DNA of 44,622 nucleotides from Gammaproteobacteria bacterium. GTDB taxonomy: Bacteria; Pseudomonadota; Gammaproteobacteria; Pseudomonadales; Cellvibrionaceae. Below are positions 10,073 through 18,749 of the stretch, in pieces (position 1 is the stretch's first letter; each line of letters starts with the position of its first letter). The notes under the pieces are model-generated. The model worked only from the letters and a program-made list of their open reading frames with translations, did no database searches and was not told the DNA's origin. The position numbers and the translations under genes are program-made. The stretch lies in NCBI GenBank assembly GCA_025362015.1, contig JANYIO010000107.1:1-44622 (forward strand), in the 5' to 3' direction.

Positions 10073-11192
10073 GGTTACCCATGTCGTGCGTCAATACCTA
10101 CCGTCCATCGGCGGCATGGAAGAGGTTGTGCGCAATATCGCCATGCATCAAGTACGTAAAGGTTACGAGGGTATCCGCATCATTACGCTCAATAGATTGT
10201 TTCGCAACGCAAAAGAACAGCTCCCCGCTCGCGAAATAATGGATGGAATCGAGGTAATAAGGCTCCCATATTATGGTTCTAGCCGTTACCCGCTGTGCCC
10301 GAGCATTCTCCGTCAGCTAAGTGAAACAGATGTAGTTCATGTACATGGGGTAGATTTTTTCTATGACTTTTTAGCCGCAACCAAGTGGCTACATCGGCGC
10401 CCACTTATTCTTTCCACTCACGGTGGTTTCTTTCATACCCGTTTTGCCTCGCGCGCCAAACAAGCTTATTTCAACACTATTACGCGCTTATCTTCATATG
10501 CCTATAACAGCGTGATTGCTACCAGTGCTAACGACGGCCTATTGTTCGGCCAAATTATGGGCAATCCCAAATTACAGGTGATTGAAAACGGGGTGGACAT
10601 AGAAAAGTTTGCCACTCAAGCCGCGAGCGAACTGCAACCTACGTTGATCTATTTTGGGCGTTGGTCAGCCAATAAAGGCTTGCTGGAATCGCTCGAATTA
10701 TTCTCTCAACTGCATGCTCGTTCGAGTGCCTGGCAGCTCATTATTACCGGGCGAGAATATGACCACAGCTTAATCGAATTACAAACTCTGGTAAATGAGA
10801 TGGGGTTGCAAAACTGTGTACAGCTAGTTGCAAATCCCAGTGACACTGAAATTTGTAAGCTAATACAGCAGGCCAGTTATTATCTATGCCTCTCGCGCCA
10901 TGAAGGTTTCGGCATTGCACCGATTGAAGCGATGAGTGCCGGCCTAACGCCAATTCTCAGTGATATTCCCCCATTCCGGCGCCTAATCGACAATTCAGAG
11001 TTAGGTTTCACTATAAACGACCTATCCAACATGAGAACAGCAGTCAACCAGTTGACCAGTCTGCATGCACAAGGTAACTCGGCATACCTCAAACGTCGTA
11101 CTTCAGCGATCAATTTTGCCGCTCAGTATGCTTGGCCACAGGTTGCCGACAACTATTTAGCGCTGTATGAAAAATGGGGAGCATCCGCATGA
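10062..11192 (+). CDS. gumH-like: GT4 glycosyltransferase, GumH-like (alpha-1,3-mannosyltransferase in the xanthan pathway)
   Basis: THVVRQYLPSIGGMEEVVRNIA, VHGVDFFYDFLAATKWLHRRPLILSTHGGFFHT, LIYFGRWSANKGLLE, CLSRHEGFGIAPIEAMSAGLTPILSDIPPF; strong recalled resemblance to Xanthomonas GumH. Confidence 0.9.
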   Translation: MSIKVTHVVRQYLPSIGGMEEVVRNIAMHQVRKGYEGIRIITLNRLFRNAKEQLPAREIMDGIEVIRLPYYGSSRYPLCPSILRQLSETDVVHVHGVDFFYDFLAATKWLHRRPLILSTHGGFFHTRFASRAKQAYFNTITRLSSYAYNSVIATSANDGLLFGQIMGNPKLQVIENGVDIEKFATQAASELQPTLIYFGRWSANKGLLESLELFSQLHARSSAWQLIITGREYDHSLIELQTLVNEMGLQNCVQLVANPSDTEICKLIQQASYYLCLSRHEGFGIAPIEAMSAGLTPILSDIPPFRRLIDNSELGFTINDLSNMRTAVNQLTSLHAQGNSAYLKRRTSAINFAAQYAWPQVADNYLALYEKWGASA

Positions 11193-12283
11193 AAAACTCG
11201 CTGCACAACTTGCTAAAGCGCTCAGCAATATTGGGTTTCAGTTGCTTGCTCGCGTCCCCACTCGCAGCAGCATCCTGTTTAAATGATGTGCGTTTAACCG
11301 GCGTTAATCTCGCCGGTGCTGAATTTCATACAAATAAGTTACCCGGCAACCCGGAAAAAGACTACGCGTACCCCAAAGAAAGCGAACTTAGCTATATTGC
11401 TGCGCAGGGCGCCAACGTCGTTCGCTTACCGTTCCGCTGGGAGCGTATCCAGCACCAAATTCTCAGCCCGCTCGATACAGATGAAGTAAAACGTCTACAA
11501 AAAACTATTAAATCTGCTAATGAAAAAGGCTTGTGCGTCATTATTGATGTTCACAATTACGCCAAATACTACAGCCAACCACTGCAAGACGATGCTGCGT
11601 TACAAGATGCGTTTGTAGATCTCTGGCTGCGTCTTGCCGCTGTTTTTACGGACGCCAACAGCACGGCTTTCGACCTGATGAATGAGCCTAACTATATGTC
11701 CAATGGACAATGGGCAACACTTGCCAAACGTACCCTTGCTGAATTACGACACTCCCATGCAAAAAATTTAGTATTTATTGGCGGCGGCCACTGGAGCGGC
11801 TTGCACGATTGGTTTAGTGAGCGCGATGGCATCTCTAACGCAAGCGTTTTTGCCGACATTAAAGATCCGCTGAAACGCGCGATTGTGGAGGTACACCAAT
11901 ACGCAGATCAGAACCATTCGGGTACCGGTAGTGATTGCCGCTCCGCCGATCAGTTCAATGACCTATTTGACAAGCTTGGTGCTTGGGCAAACGAGAATGG
12001 GCAACAACTCTTTCTCGGTGAATTTGGAATGGCTCCATCAGCAGACTGCTTACTGACGTTAGAACGGTTTCTCACATTAATGAATGGTCCAGCCTGGAAA
12101 GGTTGGAGCTACTGGGCAGCAGGAAGTTGGTGGGGCGGTTACCCTTTGGCGATAAACACTAATGCTGAAACACCATCGCCACAATGGCAGCTATTAAAAA
12201 AATATTTTGCCGGGAATCTTGCTAACAAAAGCCAACCGCTACCACCTGAACACGTAACTATTCCAAAAACCTATAAACGATGA
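11189..12283 (+). CDS. Secreted glycoside hydrolase family 5 (endoglucanase-like)
   Basis: Signal peptide; FRWERIQ, VIIDVHNYAKYY, FDLMNEPNYMS (acid/base E), LFLGEFGMAP (nucleophile E), WSYWAAGSWWGGYPL. Confidence 0.9.
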   Translation: MKNSLHNLLKRSAILGFSCLLASPLAAASCLNDVRLTGVNLAGAEFHTNKLPGNPEKDYAYPKESELSYIAAQGANVVRLPFRWERIQHQILSPLDTDEVKRLQKTIKSANEKGLCVIIDVHNYAKYYSQPLQDDAALQDAFVDLWLRLAAVFTDANSTAFDLMNEPNYMSNGQWATLAKRTLAELRHSHAKNLVFIGGGHWSGLHDWFSERDGISNASVFADIKDPLKRAIVEVHQYADQNHSGTGSDCRSADQFNDLFDKLGAWANENGQQLFLGEFGMAPSADCLLTLERFLTLMNGPAWKGWSYWAAGSWWGGYPLAINTNAETPSPQWQLLKKYFAGNLANKSQPLPPEHVTIPKTYKR

Positions 12284-12301
12284 TGAATCCAACCAATGGA
12301 G

Positions 12302-12331
12302 AAGGCTATGTCCAATAAGGCTATGTCCAAT
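12302..12331 (+). repeat. Perfect 15-bp tandem duplication spanning the gumK-like start codon
   Basis: AAGGCTATGTCCAAT x2 (12302-12316, 12317-12331). Confidence 0.95.
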
Positions 12332-13498
12332 GCAGCGGCTATTATCCGTGAAGCAGATTCGACTGCAGCGCAAACACCGTTTGACGAGACTTTTTTAGTG
12401 CTCTCAGCACATGATTACCGCTCACCACGCAAGGCAGGTGTCCATTTTATTGCTGAAGAATTGGCGAAGCGCGGACGCACTCGTTTTTTCTCGTTGCGTT
12501 ATAGTTTTTTATCGCGTTACACGGCTGACCCACGCCTAACACTGGATGCCGAAGCTAATCGTATCGACATACATAACGGTGTGGAGTGCTACCTGTGGAA
12601 AACCTTGATCCATCCCTTTAATACTCGCCGTAACTGGCTGCGTTTAGCGGAAACCTGGATGTACCGCTGGTACAGCAAGGGCCAAAATTCTGTGCTACAC
12701 CAGTGGATACAAGAAGCATCCGTTATTATTTTAGAAAGTGGTGTGGCCCCGGTATTTTTTGATCTGATTAAACGATTAAATCCCGATGCGACCATTGTCT
12801 ATCGTGCGTCAGATGCTCTCGAAACTATTAATGTTGCTGCCTATGTTAATGACACTTTTACACGCATCGCGGCTGATATTCACACGATTGTATTACCCTC
12901 AAAAGCTCTAGCGGAAACAATTCCTAGTAGCCATAATTTAGCTTTTGTTCCGCAAGGTATTGATTACTCCATTGCCGAAAAAGCCGATCCATCACCTTAT
13001 GGTCCGGGAATTCATGCAGTATCCATTGGCTCTATGTTATTTGATCCGAGCTTTTTTATTCTCGCTGCGAAAAACTTTCCTAATATTCATTTTCATATCA
13101 TTGGCTCTGGCCAACCGAGGCATTCTGAATACGGTACTAACGTAAGCGTGTACGGTGAAATGCCGTTTGCGCAAACACTGCCTTACATCAAACACGCACA
13201 GCTGGGGATCGCTCCTTATAGCAGCAACAATATGCCCGCCTATTTACGCGATACCTCATTGAAATTACTACAATATGATTTTTTTAGTCTTCCGGCAATT
13301 TGCCCAACATTTATCGCTGCAGATTATCCCAATCGTTATGGCTACCAAATTGGGAATGCTGAAAGTATTACTCAGGCCATTAATCACGCCTTAAATCCAC
13401 ACGCACGATCAATACCTCGACCTGTATTTAGCTGGAGCCAGGTTACCGATCGGATGTTAGCACCACAATTATTTCGCGACACAGAAATGGCGGTATGA
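12308..13498 (+). CDS. gumK-like: GT70 glucuronosyltransferase, GumK-like
   Basis: LVLSAHDYRSPRKAGVHFIAEELAKRGRTRFFSLRYSFLSR, LIHPFNTRRNWLR, IGSMLFDPSFF, IIGSGQPRHSEYG, YIKHAQLGIAPYSS, LKLLQYDFFSLPAICP; near-collinear with GumK from memory. ATG 12308 has an upstream GGAG; the ORF track starts at 12296. Confidence 0.92.
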   Translation: MSNKAMSNAAAIIREADSTAAQTPFDETFLVLSAHDYRSPRKAGVHFIAEELAKRGRTRFFSLRYSFLSRYTADPRLTLDAEANRIDIHNGVECYLWKTLIHPFNTRRNWLRLAETWMYRWYSKGQNSVLHQWIQEASVIILESGVAPVFFDLIKRLNPDATIVYRASDALETINVAAYVNDTFTRIAADIHTIVLPSKALAETIPSSHNLAFVPQGIDYSIAEKADPSPYGPGIHAVSIGSMLFDPSFFILAAKNFPNIHFHIIGSGQPRHSEYGTNVSVYGEMPFAQTLPYIKHAQLGIAPYSSNNMPAYLRDTSLKLLQYDFFSLPAICPTFIAADYPNRYGYQIGNAESITQAINHALNPHARSIPRPVFSWSQVTDRMLAPQLFRDTEMAV

Positions 13499-14331
13499 GC
13501 ATGTCTGAAAACTCTCGCAATAACTTCCCCAACAACTCACGTGATAAATCGCTCAACCATGCACCTGATAAATCGCGTGATCAATCACACAATATTTCAC
13601 TCGGTGGTTTTAGTATTTTGCGCACAACGGGCGCCGCACTTGAACAACAACTTGCGCTAGCCTTGAATGCTGCTGAGCAAAAAATATTATTTTTTGCCAA
13701 CACCAACTTCATCGTTAAATGCCAAGCCCTACAACCGCAAATGCAAACTGCAAATACTCTCATCGTCAATGATGGTATAGGTGTGGATATTGCTACTTGG
13801 GTTATTCATCGCGAAAAATTCCCTGAAAATCTTAACGGCACCGATTTTATTCCGCACTACTTGCACAGTGTTTGCAATCAGGCACGCGTGTTTTTAGTGG
13901 GAGGAAAGCCAGGCATTGCAATACGCGCAGCCACGACACTTCGCGAGCAATTTAATGTTCACGTTGTTGGCAGCTGCGATGGTTACGCACAATCACAAGA
14001 TACGCAAAAAGTTATCGCAGAAATAAATGCATCAGCCGCGAATGTAGTACTGGTCGCTATGGGCAACCCGATGCAAGAAAAATGGATATTAGAAAATCGT
14101 CAACTGCTTAACGCATCAGTATTTATTGGTGTAGGTGCCCTATTGGATTTTCTGGCAGGAGATAAACCTCGCGCACCACATCTTATCCAAAAATTTCGCC
14201 TCGAATGGCTGTATCGCTTATGTTTAGAGCCTACGCGCTTAATGCGGAGATATACCCTTGATATTGCAGTATTTCTTGCGCTCTGTATTCGCACAGAAAA
14301 ATGGCGTAAAAATGCCATGAAAACTCATTAG
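13495..14331 (+). CDS. gumM-like: WecG/TagA/CpsF family glycosyltransferase (GT26), GumM-like
   Basis: ILFFANTNFIVKCQ, TLIVNDGIGVDIATWV, NLNGTDFIPHYL, VFLVGGKPGIA, VVLVAMGNPMQEKWI, FIGVGALLDFLAGDKPRAP. Confidence 0.92.
   Translation: MSMSENSRNNFPNNSRDKSLNHAPDKSRDQSHNISLGGFSILRTTGAALEQQLALALNAAEQKILFFANTNFIVKCQALQPQMQTANTLIVNDGIGVDIATWVIHREKFPENLNGTDFIPHYLHSVCNQARVFLVGGKPGIAIRAATTLREQFNVHVVGSCDGYAQSQDTQKVIAEINASAANVVLVAMGNPMQEKWILENRQLLNASVFIGVGALLDFLAGDKPRAPHLIQKFRLEWLYRLCLEPTRLMRRYTLDIAVFLALCIRTEKWRKNAMKTH
13510..13593 (+). repeat. Degenerate 12-bp repeat (tetrapeptide xSxN/D) at the GumM-like N-terminus
   Basis: NSRN NFPN NSRD KSLN HAPD KSRD QSHN: seven tetrapeptide units. Confidence 0.7.
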
Positions 14332-14341
14332 GACAAACTCA

Positions 14342-15532
14342 ATGCGAATTTTAGCTTCACCCGCGTTTGCGAATGAAAAAGTTAACCCATACAATGCGTT
14401 GCTTTATCGCGGCATAGAAAGTGTTGTTGTAGAAACTGTTGTTGTAGAAACTGTTGCTACAGAAACTGTCGACTCTACAATTATCGATTCAAAAACTATC
14501 GCCAACAAAGCTATCGATAGAAAAACCAACAACAGCAAAATCATAAAACCATCCGTAAGCGAATATTCACATAAAAAAGCATTTCTGGGAAAATACGACA
14601 TAATTCATTTTCATTGGCCGGACGGATACATTAATCAGCGTAGCTTATTAAAGCTCATCCAAAGAGCATTTATATTTTCTCTGATCATTTTAATGACAAA
14701 ATTAAAAGGCGCAAAAATCGTATGGACAGTTCACAATATTGCACCACACGACGCCTATCATCCGAAACTTTCGCGTTTATTTATGGATTGGTTTATTAAT
14801 CGTTGTAATGGTTTAATATTCATGAGCGAAGCCAGCAAAACAACATTTTTTAACCTCTACCAACCACCAGCAACAATTCAATATGCCATTATCCCTCACG
14901 GCCACTACCGTAGCTCTTATCCTGCAGCCATTGACAAGGCGATTGCAAAAACTCAACTCGAATTATCCCCGGATAAAAAAATTCTCCTTTTTTGCGGAAT
15001 GATAAAACCCTATAAAAACATCAACTCACTTATTCAAAATTTTAGCCAAGCTCAGCTCGCTGACTACGAGCTAGTGATTGCGGGTAACCCAGACTCACTC
15101 CAACTTGCAAAACAATTGCAACAACAAAAAGGCAACAATTCAAGCATCCATTTATTTCTACGTTTTATTCCTGACGCGGAACTCCATGTTTATTTAAGCG
15201 CAGCAGACGTTGTGATATTACCCTATAAATCAATACTCAATTCCGGTGCATTACTATTGGCCCTTTCATTTAACAAACCCGTCATAGCCCCACACATTGG
15301 TGCCTTCGTTGCACTCCAGCAAGAATTGGGCTCGCAATGGGTATATAGCTATGAGGGTGATTTACAAACACAAACCTTAACTTCAGCGTTATATGAACTT
15401 GAAAAACTAGAACGTGCCACAATTTGCCCGTTAGAAAACTACGATTGGAATAAACTTGCAGCATTAACAGTTGCATTTTATCAACATCTTTTTCTACCGC
15501 CAGCCACTCGCAATCAACAAGTGATGTCATGA
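14342..15532 (+). CDS. gumI-like: Glycosyltransferase, GumI-like (beta-mannosyltransferase in the xanthan pathway)
   Basis: YDIIHFHWPDGYI, KIVWTVHNIAPHD, LLFCGMIKPYKNINSL, VVILPYKSILNSGALLLALSFNKPVIAP, GSQWVYSYEGDL; resembles GumI. Confidence 0.85.
   Translation: MRILASPAFANEKVNPYNALLYRGIESVVVETVVVETVATETVDSTIIDSKTIANKAIDRKTNNSKIIKPSVSEYSHKKAFLGKYDIIHFHWPDGYINQRSLLKLIQRAFIFSLIILMTKLKGAKIVWTVHNIAPHDAYHPKLSRLFMDWFINRCNGLIFMSEASKTTFFNLYQPPATIQYAIIPHGHYRSSYPAAIDKAIAKTQLELSPDKKILLFCGMIKPYKNINSLIQNFSQAQLADYELVIAGNPDSLQLAKQLQQQKGNNSSIHLFLRFIPDAELHVYLSAADVVILPYKSILNSGALLLALSFNKPVIAPHIGAFVALQQELGSQWVYSYEGDLQTQTLTSALYELEKLERATICPLENYDWNKLAALTVAFYQHLFLPPATRNQQVMS
14423..14542 (+). repeat. Eight-unit 15-bp (pentapeptide) degenerate tandem repeat within the GumI-like CDS
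   Basis: VVVET VVVET VATET VDSTI IDSKT IANKA IDRKT NNSKI; the first two units are identical at DNA level (gttgttgtagaaact). Confidence 0.9.
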
Positions 15533-17019
15533 CTTTAAAAAAACGTTTAGGTAGTAGCACCGCGTGGATGAGCCTTGCCGCCACTGGCAATAGTGCCATC
15601 AGCTTTATTATTTTTATTGTTTTATCGCGAATTCTTACACCCAGTGATATTGGCCTAGTGGCATTTTCACTGATTGTAGTTGAGATTGGCAAGATCATCG
15701 TAAATGCAGGATTTTCTCAAGCCGTAGTGCAAAAGCCAGAATGGGATGACGTCTATGCATCAACTTGCTTTTACTTAAATATTATTTTTTCAATTGTTGT
15801 TACACTCGTGGTTATTTTTATAGCCGCACCACTCATTGGCCATTACTACCAGGCCCAAGCTGAACCCATAGTAAAAGTTTTATCAATTATTTTTTTTATA
15901 GAAGGGTTAAAAGCTGTTCATGAAGGAAAACTAAAACGTGAATTTTCATTTAAAGTTATCGCTATTAGAACCATACTTGCCGGCCTAATACCTGGTACAG
16001 TAGGAATTTATTTGGCGCTACATAACTTTGGCGTATGGGCGCTGGTATGGCAGCAGCTTTTGAATCAAATTGTGGTAACAGTTCTAACATTGATTACTGC
16101 GAAATGGATGCCGAGATTTGTTTTTTCTTTCACGCAAGCGAAGCAGCTGCTTGCATTTTCATCGCCATTAATGCTGTCACAGCTGATTAGCAATATCAGC
16201 TCGAAAATATTTGAATTGCTTATTGGCATTATTATTGGCCCCGCCGCACTTGGCTTTTATCGCGTTGGTGGTAGAGCCTTATATATTTTACAAGATATTA
16301 TTTTAAAACCCTTTGAACATACAGCGCTCTCCGCATTATCAAGAGTAAACGGAGTATCACAACAAGCTCGGGCGACCGTGCGAATGATACGAATGAGTTC
16401 ATACCTGACATTCCCTATTTTTTTTGGCGCAGCGGCAGTCGCACCTGAATTTATTACATTGGCCTTTGGCGAAAAATGGGCCGAGAGCGGCAACATTATG
16501 ACGATCCTCGCGATAGGTATAGCGCCGATAATTGTTGGCTTACATGTTAATGCCGCGTTAACCGCCAGCGACAATTCACGCTTTGTTATGTTACTTGCCA
16601 TTATTGCACTTATTATTAATTGCAGCTTGGGTGCACTGACAGTCCCATTGGGATTAACAGCAACCGCGTGGGGATTCAGTTTTCGTAGTTATCTCATTGC
16701 AGGCTTAAGTTTATTTTTCTTCAGATACATTTTTGATATTAGCTGCAACGATATGCTGAAAAACCTGGCGCCCAGCTTTATAGCTTCAACCATCATGTTC
16801 GCCGTAGTATTCGTCAGCAAATCACTGTTTGAAAATCATTTACCTGCAGCACTGAATATTATTGTCTTATGCGCGATTGGCGCCATATCCTACATGCTAT
16901 TAATGATAATCCTTTTTAAAAAGGAGACAAAAAATTTCTTTACGGAAAGCATTGACATTGCACCCAGTAATGTAAAACCTTACATTGGTGCCATTCAACG
17001 TTTAATCAATTTAACTTAA
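15529..17019 (+). CDS. gumJ-like: Wzx-type lipid-linked oligosaccharide flippase (MOP superfamily), GumJ-like
   Basis: SSTAWMSLAATGNSAISFIIFIVLSRILTPSDIGLVAFSLIVVEIGKIIVNAGFSQAVVQ; about 12-14 TM segments. Confidence 0.9.
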   Translation: MTLKKRLGSSTAWMSLAATGNSAISFIIFIVLSRILTPSDIGLVAFSLIVVEIGKIIVNAGFSQAVVQKPEWDDVYASTCFYLNIIFSIVVTLVVIFIAAPLIGHYYQAQAEPIVKVLSIIFFIEGLKAVHEGKLKREFSFKVIAIRTILAGLIPGTVGIYLALHNFGVWALVWQQLLNQIVVTVLTLITAKWMPRFVFSFTQAKQLLAFSSPLMLSQLISNISSKIFELLIGIIIGPAALGFYRVGGRALYILQDIILKPFEHTALSALSRVNGVSQQARATVRMIRMSSYLTFPIFFGAAAVAPEFITLAFGEKWAESGNIMTILAIGIAPIIVGLHVNAALTASDNSRFVMLLAIIALIINCSLGALTVPLGLTATAWGFSFRSYLIAGLSLFFFRYIFDISCNDMLKNLAPSFIASTIMFAVVFVSKSLFENHLPAALNIIVLCAIGAISYMLLMIILFKKETKNFFTESIDIAPSNVKPYIGAIQRLINLT

Positions 17020-17033
17020 AAAAAGAGCGCATC

Positions 17034-17807
17034 ATGATTAAATCTTATCTTATCAATCTTGATAAAGACTCTGAACGACTTAATTTTATTACCGCTAATT
17101 TTAAAAAGCTGGGAATTGAATTTGAACGAATTGCCGCTATTGATGGGCGAACATTCTCTGAACAGGCCTTTCAGGAATTTTTAAAGGTTCGCCCGCGCAA
17201 TAATAAATCCTGGATGCGGGGACAAATGGGTTGTTTTTTAAGTCATTACGCTGCGTGGGAAAAAGCTTCTCAAGGGAATGAGCGCTTTTATGCGGTGTTC
17301 GAAGATGACATTCACATATCGGATGATTTAAAACAAATTTTGAACGATGACAGTTGGATACCAGATGACGTTGATATTATTCGTCTTGAAACATCCACCA
17401 ATAGAGTTCGCTTAACATCGCAACCATTACTAACACATGCCAAGCGAAAAATATTCGGTGTGAAATCTACCAGCTGGTGCGCGGGGGGTTACCTTATAAA
17501 TCGCAGAACAGCACAACAACTCGTAAATTTACCTGCGAAGTATCATGAGCCTTCAGATGTTATTTTATATAATTTTGATGATTCAATTATTGCGAAAGAA
17601 CTTAACATCCTGCAGTTTCATCCCGCGCTCTGTACTCAGGATAAACATTTAGCAACAGGAAATTTAAAATTTTCCAGCAATATCGAATTATCCGCACCCA
17701 AAAAAGCGTCGCGATTAATCCTCAAACTAAAACAGACTAACCCAATAAGCATTATTGGTGGCGTATATCGATCGTTACGAGGTTACAAACGCATTGGCTT
17801 TCACTAA
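17034..17807 (+). CDS. Glycosyltransferase family 25 (LPS biosynthesis type)
   Basis: SYLINLDKDSERLNFITANFKKLGIEFERIAAIDGR, GQMGCFLSHYAAWEKA, YAVFEDDIHIS, AGGYLINRRTAQQLV. Confidence 0.9.
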   Translation: MIKSYLINLDKDSERLNFITANFKKLGIEFERIAAIDGRTFSEQAFQEFLKVRPRNNKSWMRGQMGCFLSHYAAWEKASQGNERFYAVFEDDIHISDDLKQILNDDSWIPDDVDIIRLETSTNRVRLTSQPLLTHAKRKIFGVKSTSWCAGGYLINRRTAQQLVNLPAKYHEPSDVILYNFDDSIIAKELNILQFHPALCTQDKHLATGNLKFSSNIELSAPKKASRLILKLKQTNPISIIGGVYRSLRGYKRIGFH

Positions 17808-17828
17808 GAAAAATTACGAACCAGGCCG

Positions 17829-18641
17829 CTACTTCCACAACGCATAGGGAAATGCTTTCATTAACGCGGTGTGATCATAACGAATAGCTTGTGCACCCCC
17901 CATCTCCAGCCCTTCCTCAATTGAATTTGCAAAAATAAATTCTGATTCCTTGCGTCCACTGCCAAAATAATAATCTTTGTATTTAAACAAATCCTCTGTT
18001 TCAGAAAGCCGAACATAGCGCGCGGGGATACCAAATGCCTCTGCAATGATTAGCCCGTGTAGCGAACTGGCTAACACTAACTTGGCTTTTAAAATATTAG
18101 TTATCGCAATATTCCAGCCCCACAATGGCGAGACCACATCTTGCAAGCCATTTACCAATACCAAATCATGCAAATTAGGTACAAAAACATAATCTTTTTC
18201 TGCACGAGGGGTAAATCTATTTTGAAAAATATGAGGAATTAACAATGCTGGATCACCATAAACCTCAGACACTTCGATATTGCGCTTTTTTAAAAACTCA
18301 GCCGTAAGTGGGCCCCTCACCGCATGTACTTTTAAACCCCTAGCTTTAAAATTCTTTTCTGGAATTTTTCCATTCCAACCGGTGCCCCAAACATGATCCC
18401 CTGTTTCGGAAAAATGCAGAATTGAACCTATCGACAACAAGCGCTCCTCCCGGTTAACTTCATCATCAAGACTGTAACCACGCAAACTAAGCATTTGCCG
18501 GCAAACAATATCCGCAAGACGATCACCAAAATTAACTCGACCATCATTGGGCGACCAATGAAACAGTTCCACATGGGGGTAAGGCAACCGGGGAAATCCA
18601 TTGCGTCTTTTTTCGGTAAAAGAAAGTATTTTTTTAATCAT
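17829..18641 (-). CDS. gumL-like: Polysaccharide pyruvyl transferase, GumL-like
   Basis: ELFHWSPNDGRVNFGDRLADIVCRQML, HVWGTGWNGKIPEKNFKARGLKVHAVRGPLTAEFL, YGDPALLIPHIF, LVLASSLHGLIIAEAFGIPARYVRLSE. ORF opens at 18680; MIKKILSF at 18641 is a likely start. Confidence 0.9.
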   Translation of the reverse strand: MIKKILSFTEKRRNGFPRLPYPHVELFHWSPNDGRVNFGDRLADIVCRQMLSLRGYSLDDEVNREERLLSIGSILHFSETGDHVWGTGWNGKIPEKNFKARGLKVHAVRGPLTAEFLKKRNIEVSEVYGDPALLIPHIFQNRFTPRAEKDYVFVPNLHDLVLVNGLQDVVSPLWGWNIAITNILKAKLVLASSLHGLIIAEAFGIPARYVRLSETEDLFKYKDYYFGSGRKESEFIFANSIEEGLEMGGAQAIRYDHTALMKAFPYALWK

Positions 18642-18749
18642 GTCTTTTGCTCCTAAATTTATCATACCCCCTGAGTACAATAAATTTATTAAAGGCTAAT
18701 ATAATATGTTTGTTATGCAAATCACTGGGAATTTAACCCTCGCTTGCGA

